From NCBI GenBank assembly GCA_017527365.1, contig JAFXQD010000053.1:1-60291 (forward strand): DNA of 60,291 nt. Direction: 5' to 3'. The DNA comes from Oscillibacter sp. GTDB taxonomy: Bacteria; Bacillota; Clostridia; Oscillospirales; Oscillospiraceae. Below the pieces are notes generated by a model. It worked only from the letters and a program-made list of their open reading frames with translations, searched no databases and was not told where the DNA came from. A program made the position numbers and the translations under genes. This document shows positions 23,909-33,965 of this stretch, in pieces (the first letter of the stretch is position 1; every line of letters starts with the position of its first letter).

Positions 23909-25264
23909 TTAAAACGCGTTGCCGCATTCGGGGCAGAACTTCGGCGGCTTCGCCGGGTTCGGCACAGCCCATCCGCACTTCGGGCACGCGGTCGCGGCGG
24001 ACGGCTGTTTCTCGCCGCACTCCATGCAGAACTTGCCCGTGTTGACCGTTCCGCATTTCGGACACGTCCACCCGGCGGCGGCTTCGGGCTTCCGCGTCCC
24101 GCACTCCGCGCAGAACTTGCCGTGCGCGGCGGCGCCGCATTTCGGGCAAGTCCAAGCGTCCTGCGCGGCGGAGACCGTCGCGGCGGGTCTTGCGGGCGCG
24201 GGTTGCGCCTGTTGCGGCGCCATCTGGTAGAGTTGCGCGGCGTTCATCCCGCCCGACTGCATTGCCATATTCATGCCCATAAAGCCCACGGCGGCGCCGC
24301 CCGCGTTCCCGGCGGCGGTGCGCATGGCGTCGGCTTGGGCGCCCGTCAAAGCGGCGGCGGCGCGGCGCGGGTCCATGTAAGCCGCGTCCTTCTGCATGGC
24401 TTTCAGCATGGCTTCGTCGTCCGGGTTCGCCGTCACGGACGAGACGCCCACGCTCACGACCTCAATGCCGCGCAAGTCGCGCCACTTCGCCGACAATGCC
24501 TCGTTCATGGCTTGCGCCATTTCCATGGTATGCCCCGGCAAGGCGGAATAACGGATTCCCATTTCGGAAATGCGGGCGAACGCGGGTTGCAATGCGGTCA
24601 GGAACTCCGTCTTTAACTGGCTGTCCAGCTTGTCGCGGGTGTATCTGTCGGCGACGTTGCCGCAGACGTTCGTGTAAAACAGCATGGGGTTGGCAATCTT
24701 GTAGCTGTATTCGCCGAAACAGCGGACGGAAATGTCAATGTCAATCCCGGCGCGCTCGTCCACGACGCGGAAAGGCACGGCGTTCGGGGTGCCGTACTTG
24801 TTGCCGATAATCTCCTTGAGGTTGAAGTAGTAGATTCGCTGGTCTTTGGGCTTCGCGCCGCCGAAAAGAAGGCGCTGCCCGACGCTTGCGATAAAGTCCT
24901 TGAGGCTGTCGCCCAGACTGCCGACAAGGAAGGAAGGCTCGGAAGAGGCGTCGTACTGGTAGTATCCGGTCTCGGCGCACAGCTCGACAACCTTGCCCTG
25001 CTCGACAATCATCATGCACTGCCCGTCCGCTACGGCGATAATAGAGCCCGCCGTAATGACGTTGTCGCTTCCCCTGCCGAAAAGCCCTTCCTTACGCTTG
25101 ACACCCTTGACCGCCAGCACGTCGGCGGGAAGCGCGTCGCAGTAGAAATACTCCTTGAAGCGCTCGCGGGCTTCTCCGACCGCCGCACCGCCGACTATCG
25201 CCGCCGCGCCGCCGGCCACAGTCGCGGCGGCTCCGCCAATCGCTCCAAGCAAACTCCGTCCCAT
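23909..25264 (-). CDS. SPFH-domain protein with three C-terminal zinc ribbons (YdjI-like)
   Basis: A 451-residue protein. Seen: a Gly/Ala-rich N-terminus (residues 7-30), an SPFH/virion-core domain to about residue 330 (SDNVITAGSIIAVADGQCMMIVEQGKVVELC in pieces, VPFRVVDERAGIDIDISVRCFGEYSYKI in pieces), then an Ala/Gln/Met linker and three zinc ribbons beginning WTCPKCGAA, WTCPKCGTV and ACPKCGWA, each closed by a second CxxC. YdjI in Bacillus recruits the phage-shock protein PspA to damaged membrane through YdjG/YdjH; this gene leads the same trio, but no pspA is present here. AAAGGAG lies six bases before the ATG. Confidence 0.88.
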   Translation of the reverse strand: MGRSLLGAIGGAAATVAGGAAAIVGGAAVGEARERFKEYFYCDALPADVLAVKGVKRKEGLFGRGSDNVITAGSIIAVADGQCMMIVEQGKVVELCAETGYYQYDASSEPSFLVGSLGDSLKDFIASVGQRLLFGGAKPKDQRIYYFNLKEIIGNKYGTPNAVPFRVVDERAGIDIDISVRCFGEYSYKIANPMLFYTNVCGNVADRYTRDKLDSQLKTEFLTALQPAFARISEMGIRYSALPGHTMEMAQAMNEALSAKWRDLRGIEVVSVGVSSVTANPDDEAMLKAMQKDAAYMDPRRAAAALTGAQADAMRTAAGNAGGAAVGFMGMNMAMQSGGMNAAQLYQMAPQQAQPAPARPAATVSAAQDAWTCPKCGAAAHGKFCAECGTRKPEAAAGWTCPKCGTVNTGKFCMECGEKQPSAATACPKCGWAVPNPAKPPKFCPECGNAF

Positions 25265-25372
25265 GATTGCAAACTCCTTTCATCTCCAAGCCGCGCCCGG
25301 CAACGCTCGCGGAATCCGGCGCGGCGCGGCGTCGCGCCGGGTTCCGGTTATTCAGAAAAAATCCTGCCGGAT

Positions 25373-27088
25373 TTATCCCGCATACGTCAAACCGTCGAAA
25401 ATGTCCGCCTCGTTTACGCCGTTGACCGTGCGCGGCCAGCCTTCGCCGCCGCCGTCATACGAGAGGGAGAACGCGAACTCCGCGCCGTCGTCAAGCGCCG
25501 GGACGCGGAAAAACGCCCTGTCCCGCGTCTCCGTGACGGCGACAACCTGAACTTCCGTCCCCGCCGGAAGCGTCGCCTCCTCTTCCCCGATGTCAAGCCA
25601 ACTGTCGGAGGGGCAGCGCTCAACCGTCAAATCCTGTTTGAGCGTCAGCTTGTAATCCCCGGAATTATACAGCAGTTCGCCTATAAGCTCTACGCCGGAG
25701 GGCGCGAGGCGGTACGCGCCTTCCGCGCTCCAAGTCCCGAACAGGTCAACCCGCGTATTCAACGGCATGTTGTACGGGTCTGTCAGGGAGATACGATAAA
25801 AGTCGTAGTTCGACCAGTCGTCTATATCGCCCCAGTTTTCGGGCAGTTCCGGGTACGAGAAGGAATCGGACCCCGTCAGGCTTAACGTGTCAAACAAGGT
25901 TCCGTCGGCGCGGTAGACAACGACTTCCTGCGCGTCGTTTTCCATGGACAGGACGACTACGACAAAATCCCCTTCCGGGACGCGGGCGTAATAGGCGCGG
26001 GCGTCAAAGTGCCCGGTATCGTCCGGCACGATATTGCGCCCTTCCGGAACGCTGTATTCGTCGCCGACGACGCGGGGGCGTTCCTCCCAGCGGTCGGAAC
26101 CGTTGGGCGCGTCAAATTCCAGCCCGAAACCGTCGAGCCAGTCGGGATCATCCGGCGACGCGATTTCCCAAAACTCCGCAGTACGAATCGCTTCTCCGTC
26201 CGCCGTGGCGAACCAGTAGGGAACATCGTCCACGAGTTCCGCGAACCACGCTTCTTCCTCCCCCTTGTACGCGCCGTTCAAAATATCGTCGTCCCATTCA
26301 AAGTGCAGTTTGACGGTGAAAAGCCCGTAGGCGTAAGAGGCGATTGTGTTGGGGTTGAACCAGAAGGTCACGCCGTCCGGCTCAAGGGAAAACGCGTAGT
26401 CGTCCGGCAGATAATCCGCTATCATGCTTCCGGGCGCCAAGTCGGGGTAGAGGGCGTCCAATTCGTGGCCAAGGCGGCTGTTGAGCTCCAATTTCCCCTC
26501 GTCCGTCAAGAGGCTTTCCAGCGCGATTTCCTCCCCGGTCTCCGTGTCAAAGTTGTAGGTTGCGTAGCCGTAACTGGGGTGCACCTCCCCGGCGTACTCC
26601 GACCACGCGTTCACAATGCTGACGGCTTGCGCGTCGGCGCGGCGAACCAGAGAGCGCATTTCGCCGTAAAACGCCTTCCCCGCGTTCACGTCTTCCATAA
26701 GCGCGGCTTCCCGCTCCTCGTAGGCCTCCCGCTCAAGGGAGAGGGAGTTTTCCCGGAGGCGGTCGAGCGCGTCGGCCAGTTCCGGGTACGCCTCGCGGGT
26801 GGCGGCGTCAACCCCGGCGAGTTCCGTTTCCATGGAGTTGACATAGGCTTGAAGGTCTTCGTCATAGTGGAAGTCGCTTTCGGTGGTCGTCCCGACTACG
26901 GGGCGGAAAGCGGCGGGCGCCTCTTCCGTTTCCGGCTCCTGCATTTCCGACTCCTGCGCTTCCGTCTGGGCGCGGGGGACGGCTTTGCTTGCGCCGCCGG
27001 ACGGCGTCCCGCCGCCGCAACCCGCCAGCAACGCCAGCGCCAACAGCCCCGACAGCAGTCCGAGCTTTCTTTTGAGGTTATGTTCCAT
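25373..27088 (-). CDS. Lipoprotein with DUF3298/RsiV-like domain
   Basis: A 571-residue lipoprotein. I start at the ATG giving MEHNLKRKLGLL, preceded by AAGGAG; a longer frame lacks a site. The lipobox LLAGC ends the signal at about residue 24, followed by a Ser/Glu/Pro-rich tether. Residues about 100-280 resemble DUF3298-type domains (VSIVNAWSEYAGEVHPSYGYATYNFDTETGEEI in pieces, LEPDGVTFWFNPNTIASYA). The C-terminal half is acidic, beta-rich and Trp/Tyr-rich and is not recognised. DUF3298 domains occur in the anti-sigma factor RsiV and the deacetylase PdaC, where they contact lysozyme or cell wall. A cell-surface sensing or wall role is plausible but unproved. Confidence 0.8.
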   Translation of the reverse strand: MEHNLKRKLGLLSGLLALALLAGCGGGTPSGGASKAVPRAQTEAQESEMQEPETEEAPAAFRPVVGTTTESDFHYDEDLQAYVNSMETELAGVDAATREAYPELADALDRLRENSLSLEREAYEEREAALMEDVNAGKAFYGEMRSLVRRADAQAVSIVNAWSEYAGEVHPSYGYATYNFDTETGEEIALESLLTDEGKLELNSRLGHELDALYPDLAPGSMIADYLPDDYAFSLEPDGVTFWFNPNTIASYAYGLFTVKLHFEWDDDILNGAYKGEEEAWFAELVDDVPYWFATADGEAIRTAEFWEIASPDDPDWLDGFGLEFDAPNGSDRWEERPRVVGDEYSVPEGRNIVPDDTGHFDARAYYARVPEGDFVVVVLSMENDAQEVVVYRADGTLFDTLSLTGSDSFSYPELPENWGDIDDWSNYDFYRISLTDPYNMPLNTRVDLFGTWSAEGAYRLAPSGVELIGELLYNSGDYKLTLKQDLTVERCPSDSWLDIGEEEATLPAGTEVQVVAVTETRDRAFFRVPALDDGAEFAFSLSYDGGGEGWPRTVNGVNEADIFDGLTYAG

Positions 27089-27122
27089 AGGCTCGCGCTC
27101 CTTTGCGGTTTCAATTTTGCCT

Positions 27123-27151
27123 ATTATAGCGCGCAACGCCGCGCTTTGCAA
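27123..27151 (-). promoter_or_regulatory. Promoter of the lipoprotein gene
   Basis: Minus-strand TTGCAA, 17-base spacer, TATAAT, about 35 bases upstream of the chosen start. The SPFH operon may also be read from it, as only a weak six-pair hairpin (AAATCC/GGATTT, near 25360) separates them. Confidence 0.75.
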
Positions 27152-27184
27152 TCGGAATTTCCTTGTTCCGACGGGTTCCGCGCC

Positions 27185-29002
27185 TTAGCGCGGCTGTCCG
27201 ACGGCGGGAATTTGCGCCAGTTCGCCAAAATAGAGGTCGTGCGCCGCGTCGAATATCGCGTTGTACTCCTTATCTTCGCCGGAACGCATGTTTTCATAAT
27301 AAAGATGTTCGTGGTCGGCAAGAGCGGGGCGCACGCGGACGACGGTCGCCACGCCGACGTTGGAGCACGTCGCGGAAATGCGGCTCATGTCGCCCATGAG
27401 CATGGTAAAGCTGGCGTTGGCGTACATGTGGCATTGCCCCGCCCTCATGCGCTCCATGTGGCGCTTTTTCAACGCGCTGACAATCTCCCGCGCCGCCTGC
27501 GCGTTCGGCTCAATCTCGTAAGCCGCCTTAATGCTCCGCTTGCGGAACGCCTCTTCCGTCAGGTCAAGGATATGCCCCAAGGACTTTTCCAATACCCGCA
27601 GTTCCTTTTTGGCTTGCGCGGTATAGTCGGCGTGATGTTTGGCGAGGTCGGCGGCGTTGTTGGAAATGCTCACCGCGTGGTCTCCGAGCTGTTCAAACTC
27701 TGTGATGACCTTGTAATACTGGTCGAGTATGCGCACGTGGTACTCGTTCTGCAAGTGCGGGAGCAGTTCCATCGTGTAGCCGCTCAGACGGTCCGCCATG
27801 CGGTCTATGGCGTCCTCTTCGGCAAGGATTCCTTTATGGACGGCTTCGTCGTAATGTTCCAGCAGGCGGAACGACTTTTCGATATTGTCCCGCGCCACGG
27901 TGAACATGGTCATCATGAGGCTGTAGCAACTGCGCAAGGCCAGCGCGGGGGTGTTGAAGAAAACCGGGTTGAGCGCGTCCAACTGCTCCTGATACTTCTC
28001 CTTCTTTCCGGGGGCGTCCGGGATAATCTTCCGGCTTAACGTTTCGTACAAGCCTATCATGGGGAAAAGCGCGACGGCGCAAGTCAGGTTAAAGACCGTG
28101 TTCGCGTTGGCGATAATGCCGGAATTGACCGTTTCGTCCCAAAGCCCGTCAAGGAATCCGAGCCTGTGCGCCGCCGACACGCCGACAAGCGTCAGCGCGG
28201 ATTTGCCGAGGTTGAACAGGATATTGACAATCCCGACGCGCTTCGCCTCCGCCTCCGCGCCGATGTAGCAGACAATCGCCGTCGTCACGCAGTCGCCGAG
28301 GTAAATGCCCACGATGACGGCGTAAATCGCCTTGAAGGTCAGGAGCCCCGACGCGGAAAACGCTTGCAGAATGCCCACGGAGGCGGAGGAGCTTTGCAAC
28401 AGGAACGCCACGCCCGCGCCCGTGACGTAGCCCAAGAACGGGTTTTCGCCCAGCCGGGAGAACATCCCCTCTATCATGCCCGATTCCGCCAGTGTGTCGA
28501 CCGCGCCCGTCATGTTGAGCAGTCCCGAAAAGAGAATGCCGAAGCCGATTGCGATTCCCCCGGCGGTCTGGGCGTCCTTCACGCACCCGCTCATTAGAAT
28601 GACGACGCCGACAATCAGCGCGACGGGCGCGAGCGTGGACGGCTGGAGAAGCCGGAGCCATTCCGCGCCCCTGGAGGCGTTCAAGTCCAGAAGGCGGATA
28701 ATCTGCCCGGTGACGGTGGTGCCGACGTTGGCGCCGATGATAATGCCGAGGGACTGGTGCAACGTCAAAATTCCCGCGCCGACAAGCCCGGCGGTAATGA
28801 CAATCGTGGCGGTGGAGGATTGGATCAGAGCCGTGACAAGCAAGCCGAGGACAAACGCCTTGACGGGATTGTTCGTCACCTGCTCCATGGCGACTTTCAG
28901 AGCGCCGGACGAGCTTCCTTTCAGGGAATCGCCCATCAGGCGCATACCGTACAGGAACATGGCGAGCCCGCCAAAGAGCGACAGCACGTCAAAGGGATTC
29001 AT
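27185..29002 (-). CDS. Na/phosphate cotransporter with C-terminal PhoU-like domain
   Basis: A 605-residue membrane protein of the NptA/PhoU-tailed Na+:Pi symporter family. Two inverted halves carry the QSSS-type signature: ALIQSSTATIVITAG near residues 58-72 and FLLQSSSASVGIL in the second half, with GANVGTTVTGQIIRLL between. From about residue 350 a cytoplasmic helical PhoU-like domain follows (ALALRSCYSLMMTMFTVARDNIEKSF and EFEQLGDHAVSISNNAADL in pieces). It probably imports inorganic phosphate and is regulated by its PhoU tail. AAAGGAGG precedes the ATG; it is monocistronic behind its own promoter. Confidence 0.93.
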   Translation of the reverse strand: MNPFDVLSLFGGLAMFLYGMRLMGDSLKGSSSGALKVAMEQVTNNPVKAFVLGLLVTALIQSSTATIVITAGLVGAGILTLHQSLGIIIGANVGTTVTGQIIRLLDLNASRGAEWLRLLQPSTLAPVALIVGVVILMSGCVKDAQTAGGIAIGFGILFSGLLNMTGAVDTLAESGMIEGMFSRLGENPFLGYVTGAGVAFLLQSSSASVGILQAFSASGLLTFKAIYAVIVGIYLGDCVTTAIVCYIGAEAEAKRVGIVNILFNLGKSALTLVGVSAAHRLGFLDGLWDETVNSGIIANANTVFNLTCAVALFPMIGLYETLSRKIIPDAPGKKEKYQEQLDALNPVFFNTPALALRSCYSLMMTMFTVARDNIEKSFRLLEHYDEAVHKGILAEEDAIDRMADRLSGYTMELLPHLQNEYHVRILDQYYKVITEFEQLGDHAVSISNNAADLAKHHADYTAQAKKELRVLEKSLGHILDLTEEAFRKRSIKAAYEIEPNAQAAREIVSALKKRHMERMRAGQCHMYANASFTMLMGDMSRISATCSNVGVATVVRVRPALADHEHLYYENMRSGEDKEYNAIFDAAHDLYFGELAQIPAVGQPR

Positions 29003-29064
29003 AATCGAGCGCCTCCTTTCATTCGCAAAGCGTTTCAGCGTTTCGGGGACACTCCCCAGAATAT

Positions 29065-29093
29065 ATTATAACGGATAGCGAGGGCAAAAGCAA
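29065..29093 (-). promoter_or_regulatory. Promoter of the Na/Pi symporter
   Basis: Minus-strand TTGCTT, 17-base spacer, TATAAT. Confidence 0.75.
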
Positions 29094-29206
29094 CGCCGTC
29101 TTTTCGCCCCTGCTTTAAGATGTCGGCGAAGTTTCGCGCCTGAAACCCGCTTCCCATAGGCAAATTCTGTAATTTTCTCCGGCGCGGCGGAAAATTTTTT
29201 GGCGTA

Positions 29207-29236
29207 TTGCAAAAACAATCCCGGATATGGTACAAT
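29207..29236 (+). promoter_or_regulatory. Promoter of the EAL-GGDEF gene and probably of dusB-sigma
   Basis: TTGCAA, 18-base spacer, TACAAT preceded by TGG (extended -10), about 110 bases before the start codon. Confidence 0.7.
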
Positions 29237-29347
29237 ACGGGGACTTGATTTGACGGAGCGGCGGCGAAAGGAGGCTTCCCGTCCGCGAAAGAAAAAAATC
29301 CGGGCAGTATCCAAAGAAAGAGCGCGTTCCATGGAAAGGAGGATGTT

Positions 29348-32326
29348 ATGCCCGAATTGAACAAAAATGCCGAATTGGAGCAATATATCATAGACCATCT
29401 GGACGAGGCGATAGAGAAAAACTACGTCAAGCCTTATTTCCAGCCGGTTATACGGACGGTTTCCCGGCAGTTGTGCGGCATGGAAGCCCTCGCCCGTTGG
29501 GAAGACCCCGTCTGGGGGCTGTTGCAGCCCGGAAGTTTCATCGAGGTTTTGGAGCGCCGCCGCCGGATTCACGAGCTTGACGCCTGCATTATCCGGCAGG
29601 TGTGCGCGCTGTACCGCGAGGCCGTGCAGGGGCGCGGCGTGCTGATTCCCATTTCTATCAACCTGTCGCGGCTGGACTACGAGCTTTGCGACATTTTCGC
29701 CGTTGTAGAGGAGGCCGTGCAAAGCAATATGGTGCCGCGCAGTTTCCTTTGCATTGAGATTACGGAAAGCGCCCTCAACGAAAACGCCGCCCTCATGCGC
29801 CAGTACATCGACCGTTTCCGCAACGCCGGCTATCAGGTCTGGATGGACGATTTCGGAAGCGGCTATTCGTCCCTGAACGTCCTGAAGGACTTCCTTTTCG
29901 ACGAGCTGAAAGTCGATATGTGGTTTTTGAGCGACTTCCACCAGCGTTCCCGGAAAATCCTGTCGGCCATCGTCCACATGGCGAAGGAAATCGAGATACA
30001 GACGCTTGTGGAGGGCGTGGAGACGGAAGAGCAGTTCCGTTTCCTGCGCAACATCGGCTTTGAGAAAGTGCAGGGCTACCTTTTCGGAAAGCCCATGCCG
30101 TATCTGGAGTGTATCCGGCACGTGTTGCGGCAGGGGCTTTCCGTGGAGGCGCCCATGCACCGGGGCTACTACGACGATTTGGGGCGGCTGGACGTTCTGA
30201 GCGCGACGCCGTTCCTGTCGCCGGAAGACCGCAAGAGCCTGATTTCCGGGCGCGAGCTCAACAGCATTCCTCTGGCGATTCTGGAAATGCGCGACGACGC
30301 CGTCCGCCTGCTCTTCACCAACGACGCTTTCGACGAGGCGTCCGGCGCCATTGACTGGCTTACCATTTTCGGCAACATCGAGACCGACCCGGAGATGAGG
30401 GACGCCATACGCCTGCGGGAGATGTCCGGGCATATGGAGCGGCTTTTGGAAGAGGCGCGTTCGTCCGGGACGGGGAAAATGTACTTCGTGGACAGCGGAG
30501 AATACTTTGAGTTGCAGGCCAAGCGCATCGCGGGGCGCGGAAGCCTGTGCAGTATCCTGCTGCGCCTGACGAACCTTTCGCGGGGCGCGGAAATCGACCG
30601 CCAAGAAAAGCTCGACGAGGGCTTGCGGAGCATTTACGCCCTCTTTGACCAAGTGGCCGCGATAGACATCGAAAAAATGTCGTTTACGTCCCTGTACGCC
30701 GACGCGAAAGAAGTGCGGGCGCCGAGGGAGGAGGACTTGCGGCAGGTCTACCGCCATTATTCGGAAGAGTGGATTTACGCGGAGGACCGCCCGCGCTTCC
30801 TGCTCCTTACCGACCCCGCCACCCTTTCCGAACGGATAGCGCAATCCGGGAAAGGCTGCGTCTCCGCGCACTTGCGCACCCGCCTTTTCCACGGAAACCA
30901 TATCTGGAAACTCTACACGATTCTGCACATCCGTGACGCCGCGTACTTCCTTCTCATCCGCGACGCGCAGACGGAAGTTATGGATATTATGGCGATAAGC
31001 TCCGGGCAGTCCGAAAAGGCGGAGGAAACGTTCTCGCCCTCGTCCCTGTGGCGCAACTTCACGCTGAACAGCGCCTTGAAGTTCTTCTGGAAGGACAAGG
31101 AACGCCGTTTCCGGGGCGCGAGCCGGAGCTTTCTGGACTTCTACGGCTTCCAGACGCTCCGCGACATCCTCGGCAAGACGGACGAGGACATGGGCTGGCA
31201 CATCCACGCCGACAGCTACCAGAACGACGAGTGGGCGGTCATCCGGGAGGGCGAATCGACCCACAACGTGCCCGGCTCCTGTATCATACGCGGGGAAAAC
31301 CAAAAGATTATGGCGAGCAAGGTGCCGCTCTACGACCGGGACGGGCGGATTCAGGGCTTGCTGGGCTACTTCTTCCAAGCGGACGAGTTCCCCGGCGCGC
31401 AACAGGAAAAGCAAGTCCGCCTCGACACGCTGACCGGGCTTCTCAACGCCCGCGGGCTTTCCGAGGACTTGTATTTCTATAAGGACGAATACGAGTTGCG
31501 CAAAATCGACTTTGCCCGCATTCACGTTTCCGTGAAGGATTTCCGCGTCACAAACCAGAGGTTCGGCTATGACTTCGGAGACAGCGTAATCCGTGCCGTA
31601 GCAAGCGCCATTATGCGCGGTTGCGGCGCGACTTCCTCCATAGCGCGGTTTAACGGAAGCAACTTTGTCATTCTGACGCAATTCCAAAAGCAGTCCGATT
31701 TGGACAGGCTTGTGTCCCGGTTGCGGGACGTTCCGTCGGAAATCCGCGTGGTGGACGGCGTGCCCTTCTCCCCTTACCTCTCCGTCGGCGTGTCCGTGTA
31801 TTCCGACACGGAAAACCTTCTCGAACAGGCCAGCCAAGCCGAAGCCCGCATGGCGGCGGACAATACCGGCTCCCATTCCGCCGGGGCGCTCATTGAAAAC
31901 ATGGCGGAACTGTTCCATATGTACGACAACCTTCCGCTGTCCATGGCGGTCTACTCCGTGCCCCTGCGCAAAAACGACCCGGACGCCGACGCCGTAATCC
32001 TTTACGCCAACCGCTCGTTCCTGAGCGCGGACGGTTACGCCCCCGCCAATGTGCTGGGGAAAACCGTCCGGGAGGCGTTTCCCATGACCGGGGAACGCTG
32101 GTATGAAATGGCGCGCCGCGCCGCCATATGCGGCGAATCGACGAAGCAAATACTCTACTGCGCCCTCAAAGATACGCGGCTTTACGTGACGGCAAGCCAA
32201 GTAATCGGCGTCGGATACTGCGTTTTCACGTACCAGCGGGCGGACGCGGACAAGCCGGAAAGCCCAAAAACAGGCGCCTTGACGGAAGGCGCGGATTTGG
32301 CCAAGCCGGACGCCGCCGACGGTTGA
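29348..32326 (+). CDS. EAL phosphodiesterase with PAS modules and degenerate GGDEF domain
   Basis: A 992-residue c-di-GMP signalling protein with unusual order. EAL domain, about residues 20-260: [43 protein letters not shown] and VEGVETEEQ, so the phosphodiesterase appears intact. Then PAS-like modules (about 290-400 and 580-690, the latter with [17 protein letters not shown]), a GGDEF domain (about 695-860) in which the signature is changed to [10 protein letters not shown], so cyclase activity is unlikely, and a final PAS-like domain ([25 protein letters not shown] in pieces). The usual arrangement is sensory-GGDEF-EAL; here EAL is first. No membrane segment. AAGGAGG precedes the ATG. dusB follows 38 bases later. 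Confidence 0.93.
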   Translation: MPELNKNAELEQYIIDHLDEAIEKNYVKPYFQPVIRTVSRQLCGMEALARWEDPVWGLLQPGSFIEVLERRRRIHELDACIIRQVCALYREAVQGRGVLIPISINLSRLDYELCDIFAVVEEAVQSNMVPRSFLCIEITESALNENAALMRQYIDRFRNAGYQVWMDDFGSGYSSLNVLKDFLFDELKVDMWFLSDFHQRSRKILSAIVHMAKEIEIQTLVEGVETEEQFRFLRNIGFEKVQGYLFGKPMPYLECIRHVLRQGLSVEAPMHRGYYDDLGRLDVLSATPFLSPEDRKSLISGRELNSIPLAILEMRDDAVRLLFTNDAFDEASGAIDWLTIFGNIETDPEMRDAIRLREMSGHMERLLEEARSSGTGKMYFVDSGEYFELQAKRIAGRGSLCSILLRLTNLSRGAEIDRQEKLDEGLRSIYALFDQVAAIDIEKMSFTSLYADAKEVRAPREEDLRQVYRHYSEEWIYAEDRPRFLLLTDPATLSERIAQSGKGCVSAHLRTRLFHGNHIWKLYTILHIRDAAYFLLIRDAQTEVMDIMAISSGQSEKAEETFSPSSLWRNFTLNSALKFFWKDKERRFRGASRSFLDFYGFQTLRDILGKTDEDMGWHIHADSYQNDEWAVIREGESTHNVPGSCIIRGENQKIMASKVPLYDRDGRIQGLLGYFFQADEFPGAQQEKQVRLDTLTGLLNARGLSEDLYFYKDEYELRKIDFARIHVSVKDFRVTNQRFGYDFGDSVIRAVASAIMRGCGATSSIARFNGSNFVILTQFQKQSDLDRLVSRLRDVPSEIRVVDGVPFSPYLSVGVSVYSDTENLLEQASQAEARMAADNTGSHSAGALIENMAELFHMYDNLPLSMAVYSVPLRKNDPDADAVILYANRSFLSADGYAPANVLGKTVREAFPMTGERWYEMARRAAICGESTKQILYCALKDTRLYVTASQVIGVGYCVFTYQRADADKPESPKTGALTEGADLAKPDAADG

Positions 32327-32364
32327 ACGCCGCCGCGATACGCCGGAAGAAAGGACGGGATTGC

Positions 32365-33333
32365 ATGAAAATCGGCTCTGTTACGGTCAACGCCCGTCTC
32401 GCGCTGGCGCCGATGGCGGGGGTCACGGACGCCGCGTTCCGCCGGATATGCGCCGAACAGGGCGCGGGCTACACCGTCACGGAGCTGATTTCCTCCAAGG
32501 CGCTCTGCCACGGCGACAAGAAAACGCTCGCGCTCTTAAAGCTCTTTCCCGGCGAACGCCCTGCCGCCGTCCAGATTTTCGGAAGCGACCCGGTTTGCAT
32601 GGCGGAGGCCGCCGCGATTGCGCTGGAGGCGTCCGGCGCGGACGTTGTCGACTTGAACATGGGCTGCCCCATGGGGAAAATCGTCAACAACGGCGACGGC
32701 GCCGCGCTCATGCGCAACCCCGAATTGGCGGCGCGGATTGTCGAGGCGGTCGTGAAAGCCGTGCCCGCGCCCGTGACGGCGAAATTCCGCCGGGGCTGGG
32801 ATATGGGGAACTGCAACTGCGTCGAGTTTGCCCGGATACTGGAACAGGCGGGCGTTTCCGCCGTGGCGGTGCACGGGCGGACGCGGGCGCAGATGTACGG
32901 CGGCGCGGCGGATTGGCATTGCATCCGGCAAGTCAAGGAGGCGGTTTCCGTGCCCGTGTTCGCCAACGGCGACATCTGGAAGCCGGAGGACGCCGCCCGC
33001 ATTCTGCAACATACGAAAGCCGACTGCGCCATGATTGGGCGGGCGGCGTTCGGGAACCCGTGGATTTTCCGCCAAGCCGCCGCCGCCCTCGACGGGAAGC
33101 CAATCCCGGAGCCGCCGCCGCTGTCGGAACGTTGCGACGCCGCCGTGAGGCAGATTGAGCTTTCCGCCGAACTCAAGGGCGAGCGCGTCGCCGTGCTGGA
33201 AGCGCGTCGGCATTACTGCTGGTACCTCAAAGGCGTGCCGCATTCGGGTTATTACAAGGAACAGATTGTGCGCATGAACACGCTGGAGGACGTTTACCGG
33301 GTAACGAAAGGAATCAAACGTGACCTGACATGA
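32365..33333 (+). CDS. dusB: tRNA dihydrouridine synthase B
   Basis: FMN enzyme that reduces uridine to dihydrouridine in the tRNA D-loop, using NADPH. The 322-residue product shows [16 protein letters not shown], the FMN-binding [19 protein letters not shown] with the catalytic cysteine, [24 protein letters not shown] and [16 protein letters not shown] 32365 is preceded by AAAGGA; the longer frame upstream overlaps the EAL gene. Its stop overlaps the sigma factor start as ATGA, so the RNA-modifying enzyme and the regulator are translationally coupled. Confidence 0.96.
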   Translation: MKIGSVTVNARLALAPMAGVTDAAFRRICAEQGAGYTVTELISSKALCHGDKKTLALLKLFPGERPAAVQIFGSDPVCMAEAAAIALEASGADVVDLNMGCPMGKIVNNGDGAALMRNPELAARIVEAVVKAVPAPVTAKFRRGWDMGNCNCVEFARILEQAGVSAVAVHGRTRAQMYGGAADWHCIRQVKEAVSVPVFANGDIWKPEDAARILQHTKADCAMIGRAAFGNPWIFRQAAAALDGKPIPEPPPLSERCDAAVRQIELSAELKGERVAVLEARRHYCWYLKGVPHSGYYKEQIVRMNTLEDVYRVTKGIKRDLT

Positions 33334-33965
33334 GAGTTGACTATACTGCCATGCCGGAAAAGGAACTCATAGGAAAGGCGGCGCGGGGAGGGCGCGACGC
33401 GTTCGGGGAGCTTGTGCGGCGGTACGAAAAGAAGGCGCTCGCGCTTTCCTGCCGCCTCTGCGGGAATCCCGACGACGGCGCCGACGCCGCGCAGGACGCG
33501 TTCTTGTCGGCGTGGCGGAACCTGCCGTCGTTCCGGGGCGACGCGAACTTTTCCACGTGGCTTTACCGCCTTGTCTCCAACGCCTCCACGGACATCCTGC
33601 GCCGCCGCCAACGCCGCGACGCCCGCGCCGGGGCGTCGCTCGACGACGAGGGGGCGCGTTTCGACGCCCCCGACCCCGCCCCCGCGCCGCAAGAGGTTGC
33701 CGAGCGGCGCGAACTGCGCCAAGAACTGCAAGACGCCCTGCAAACCCTTTCCCCCGAACACCGCCAAGTCCTGATTCTGCGGGAAATCCATCAACTGTCC
33801 TACGAGGAAATCGGGGAGGCGCTGTCGCTGGACATCGGGACGGTCAAGTCCCGCCTTCACCGGGCGCGGGAGGCTATGCGGAAAATTCTGCTGGGGCGCG
33901 GAACTTTTTCGCCGCCGGAGCGTCTAAAGGGGCAGGAAAAGCAGGAAAGGAGGGCTGCCACATGA
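33330..33965 (+). CDS. ECF-type RNA polymerase sigma factor (SigW-like)
   Basis: A 211-residue extracytoplasmic-function sigma factor. Region 2: [38 protein letters not shown] and [20 protein letters not shown] in pieces. Region 4: [26 protein letters not shown] and [15 protein letters not shown] basic linker and tail (to about 211) are typical. It starts within the dusB stop and ends within the anti-sigma start (both ATGA), so all three are made from one message. SigW-type regulation of envelope stress is inferred from the partner. Confidence 0.94.
   Translation: MRVDYTAMPEKELIGKAARGGRDAFGELVRRYEKKALALSCRLCGNPDDGADAAQDAFLSAWRNLPSFRGDANFSTWLYRLVSNASTDILRRRQRRDARAGASLDDEGARFDAPDPAPAPQEVAERRELRQELQDALQTLSPEHRQVLILREIHQLSYEEIGEALSLDIGTVKSRLHRAREAMRKILLGRGTFSPPERLKGQEKQERRAAT

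Larger units (their letters stand above)
29003..29347. other. Divergent intergenic region
   Basis: About 345 bases between the Na/Pi symporter and the EAL protein. It holds one promoter for each direction (29065-29093 minus, 29207-29236 plus) and the ribosome sites. Between the promoters I see no gene, repeat or convincing operator. No c-di-GMP riboswitch motif was recognised ahead of the EAL gene. Confidence 0.6.

Noticed and set aside
29066..32200. 1044-residue minus-strand frame opposite the EAL protein
   Set aside because: The EAL/PAS/GGDEF gene has clear domains, promoter and ribosome site; the opposite frame has none.
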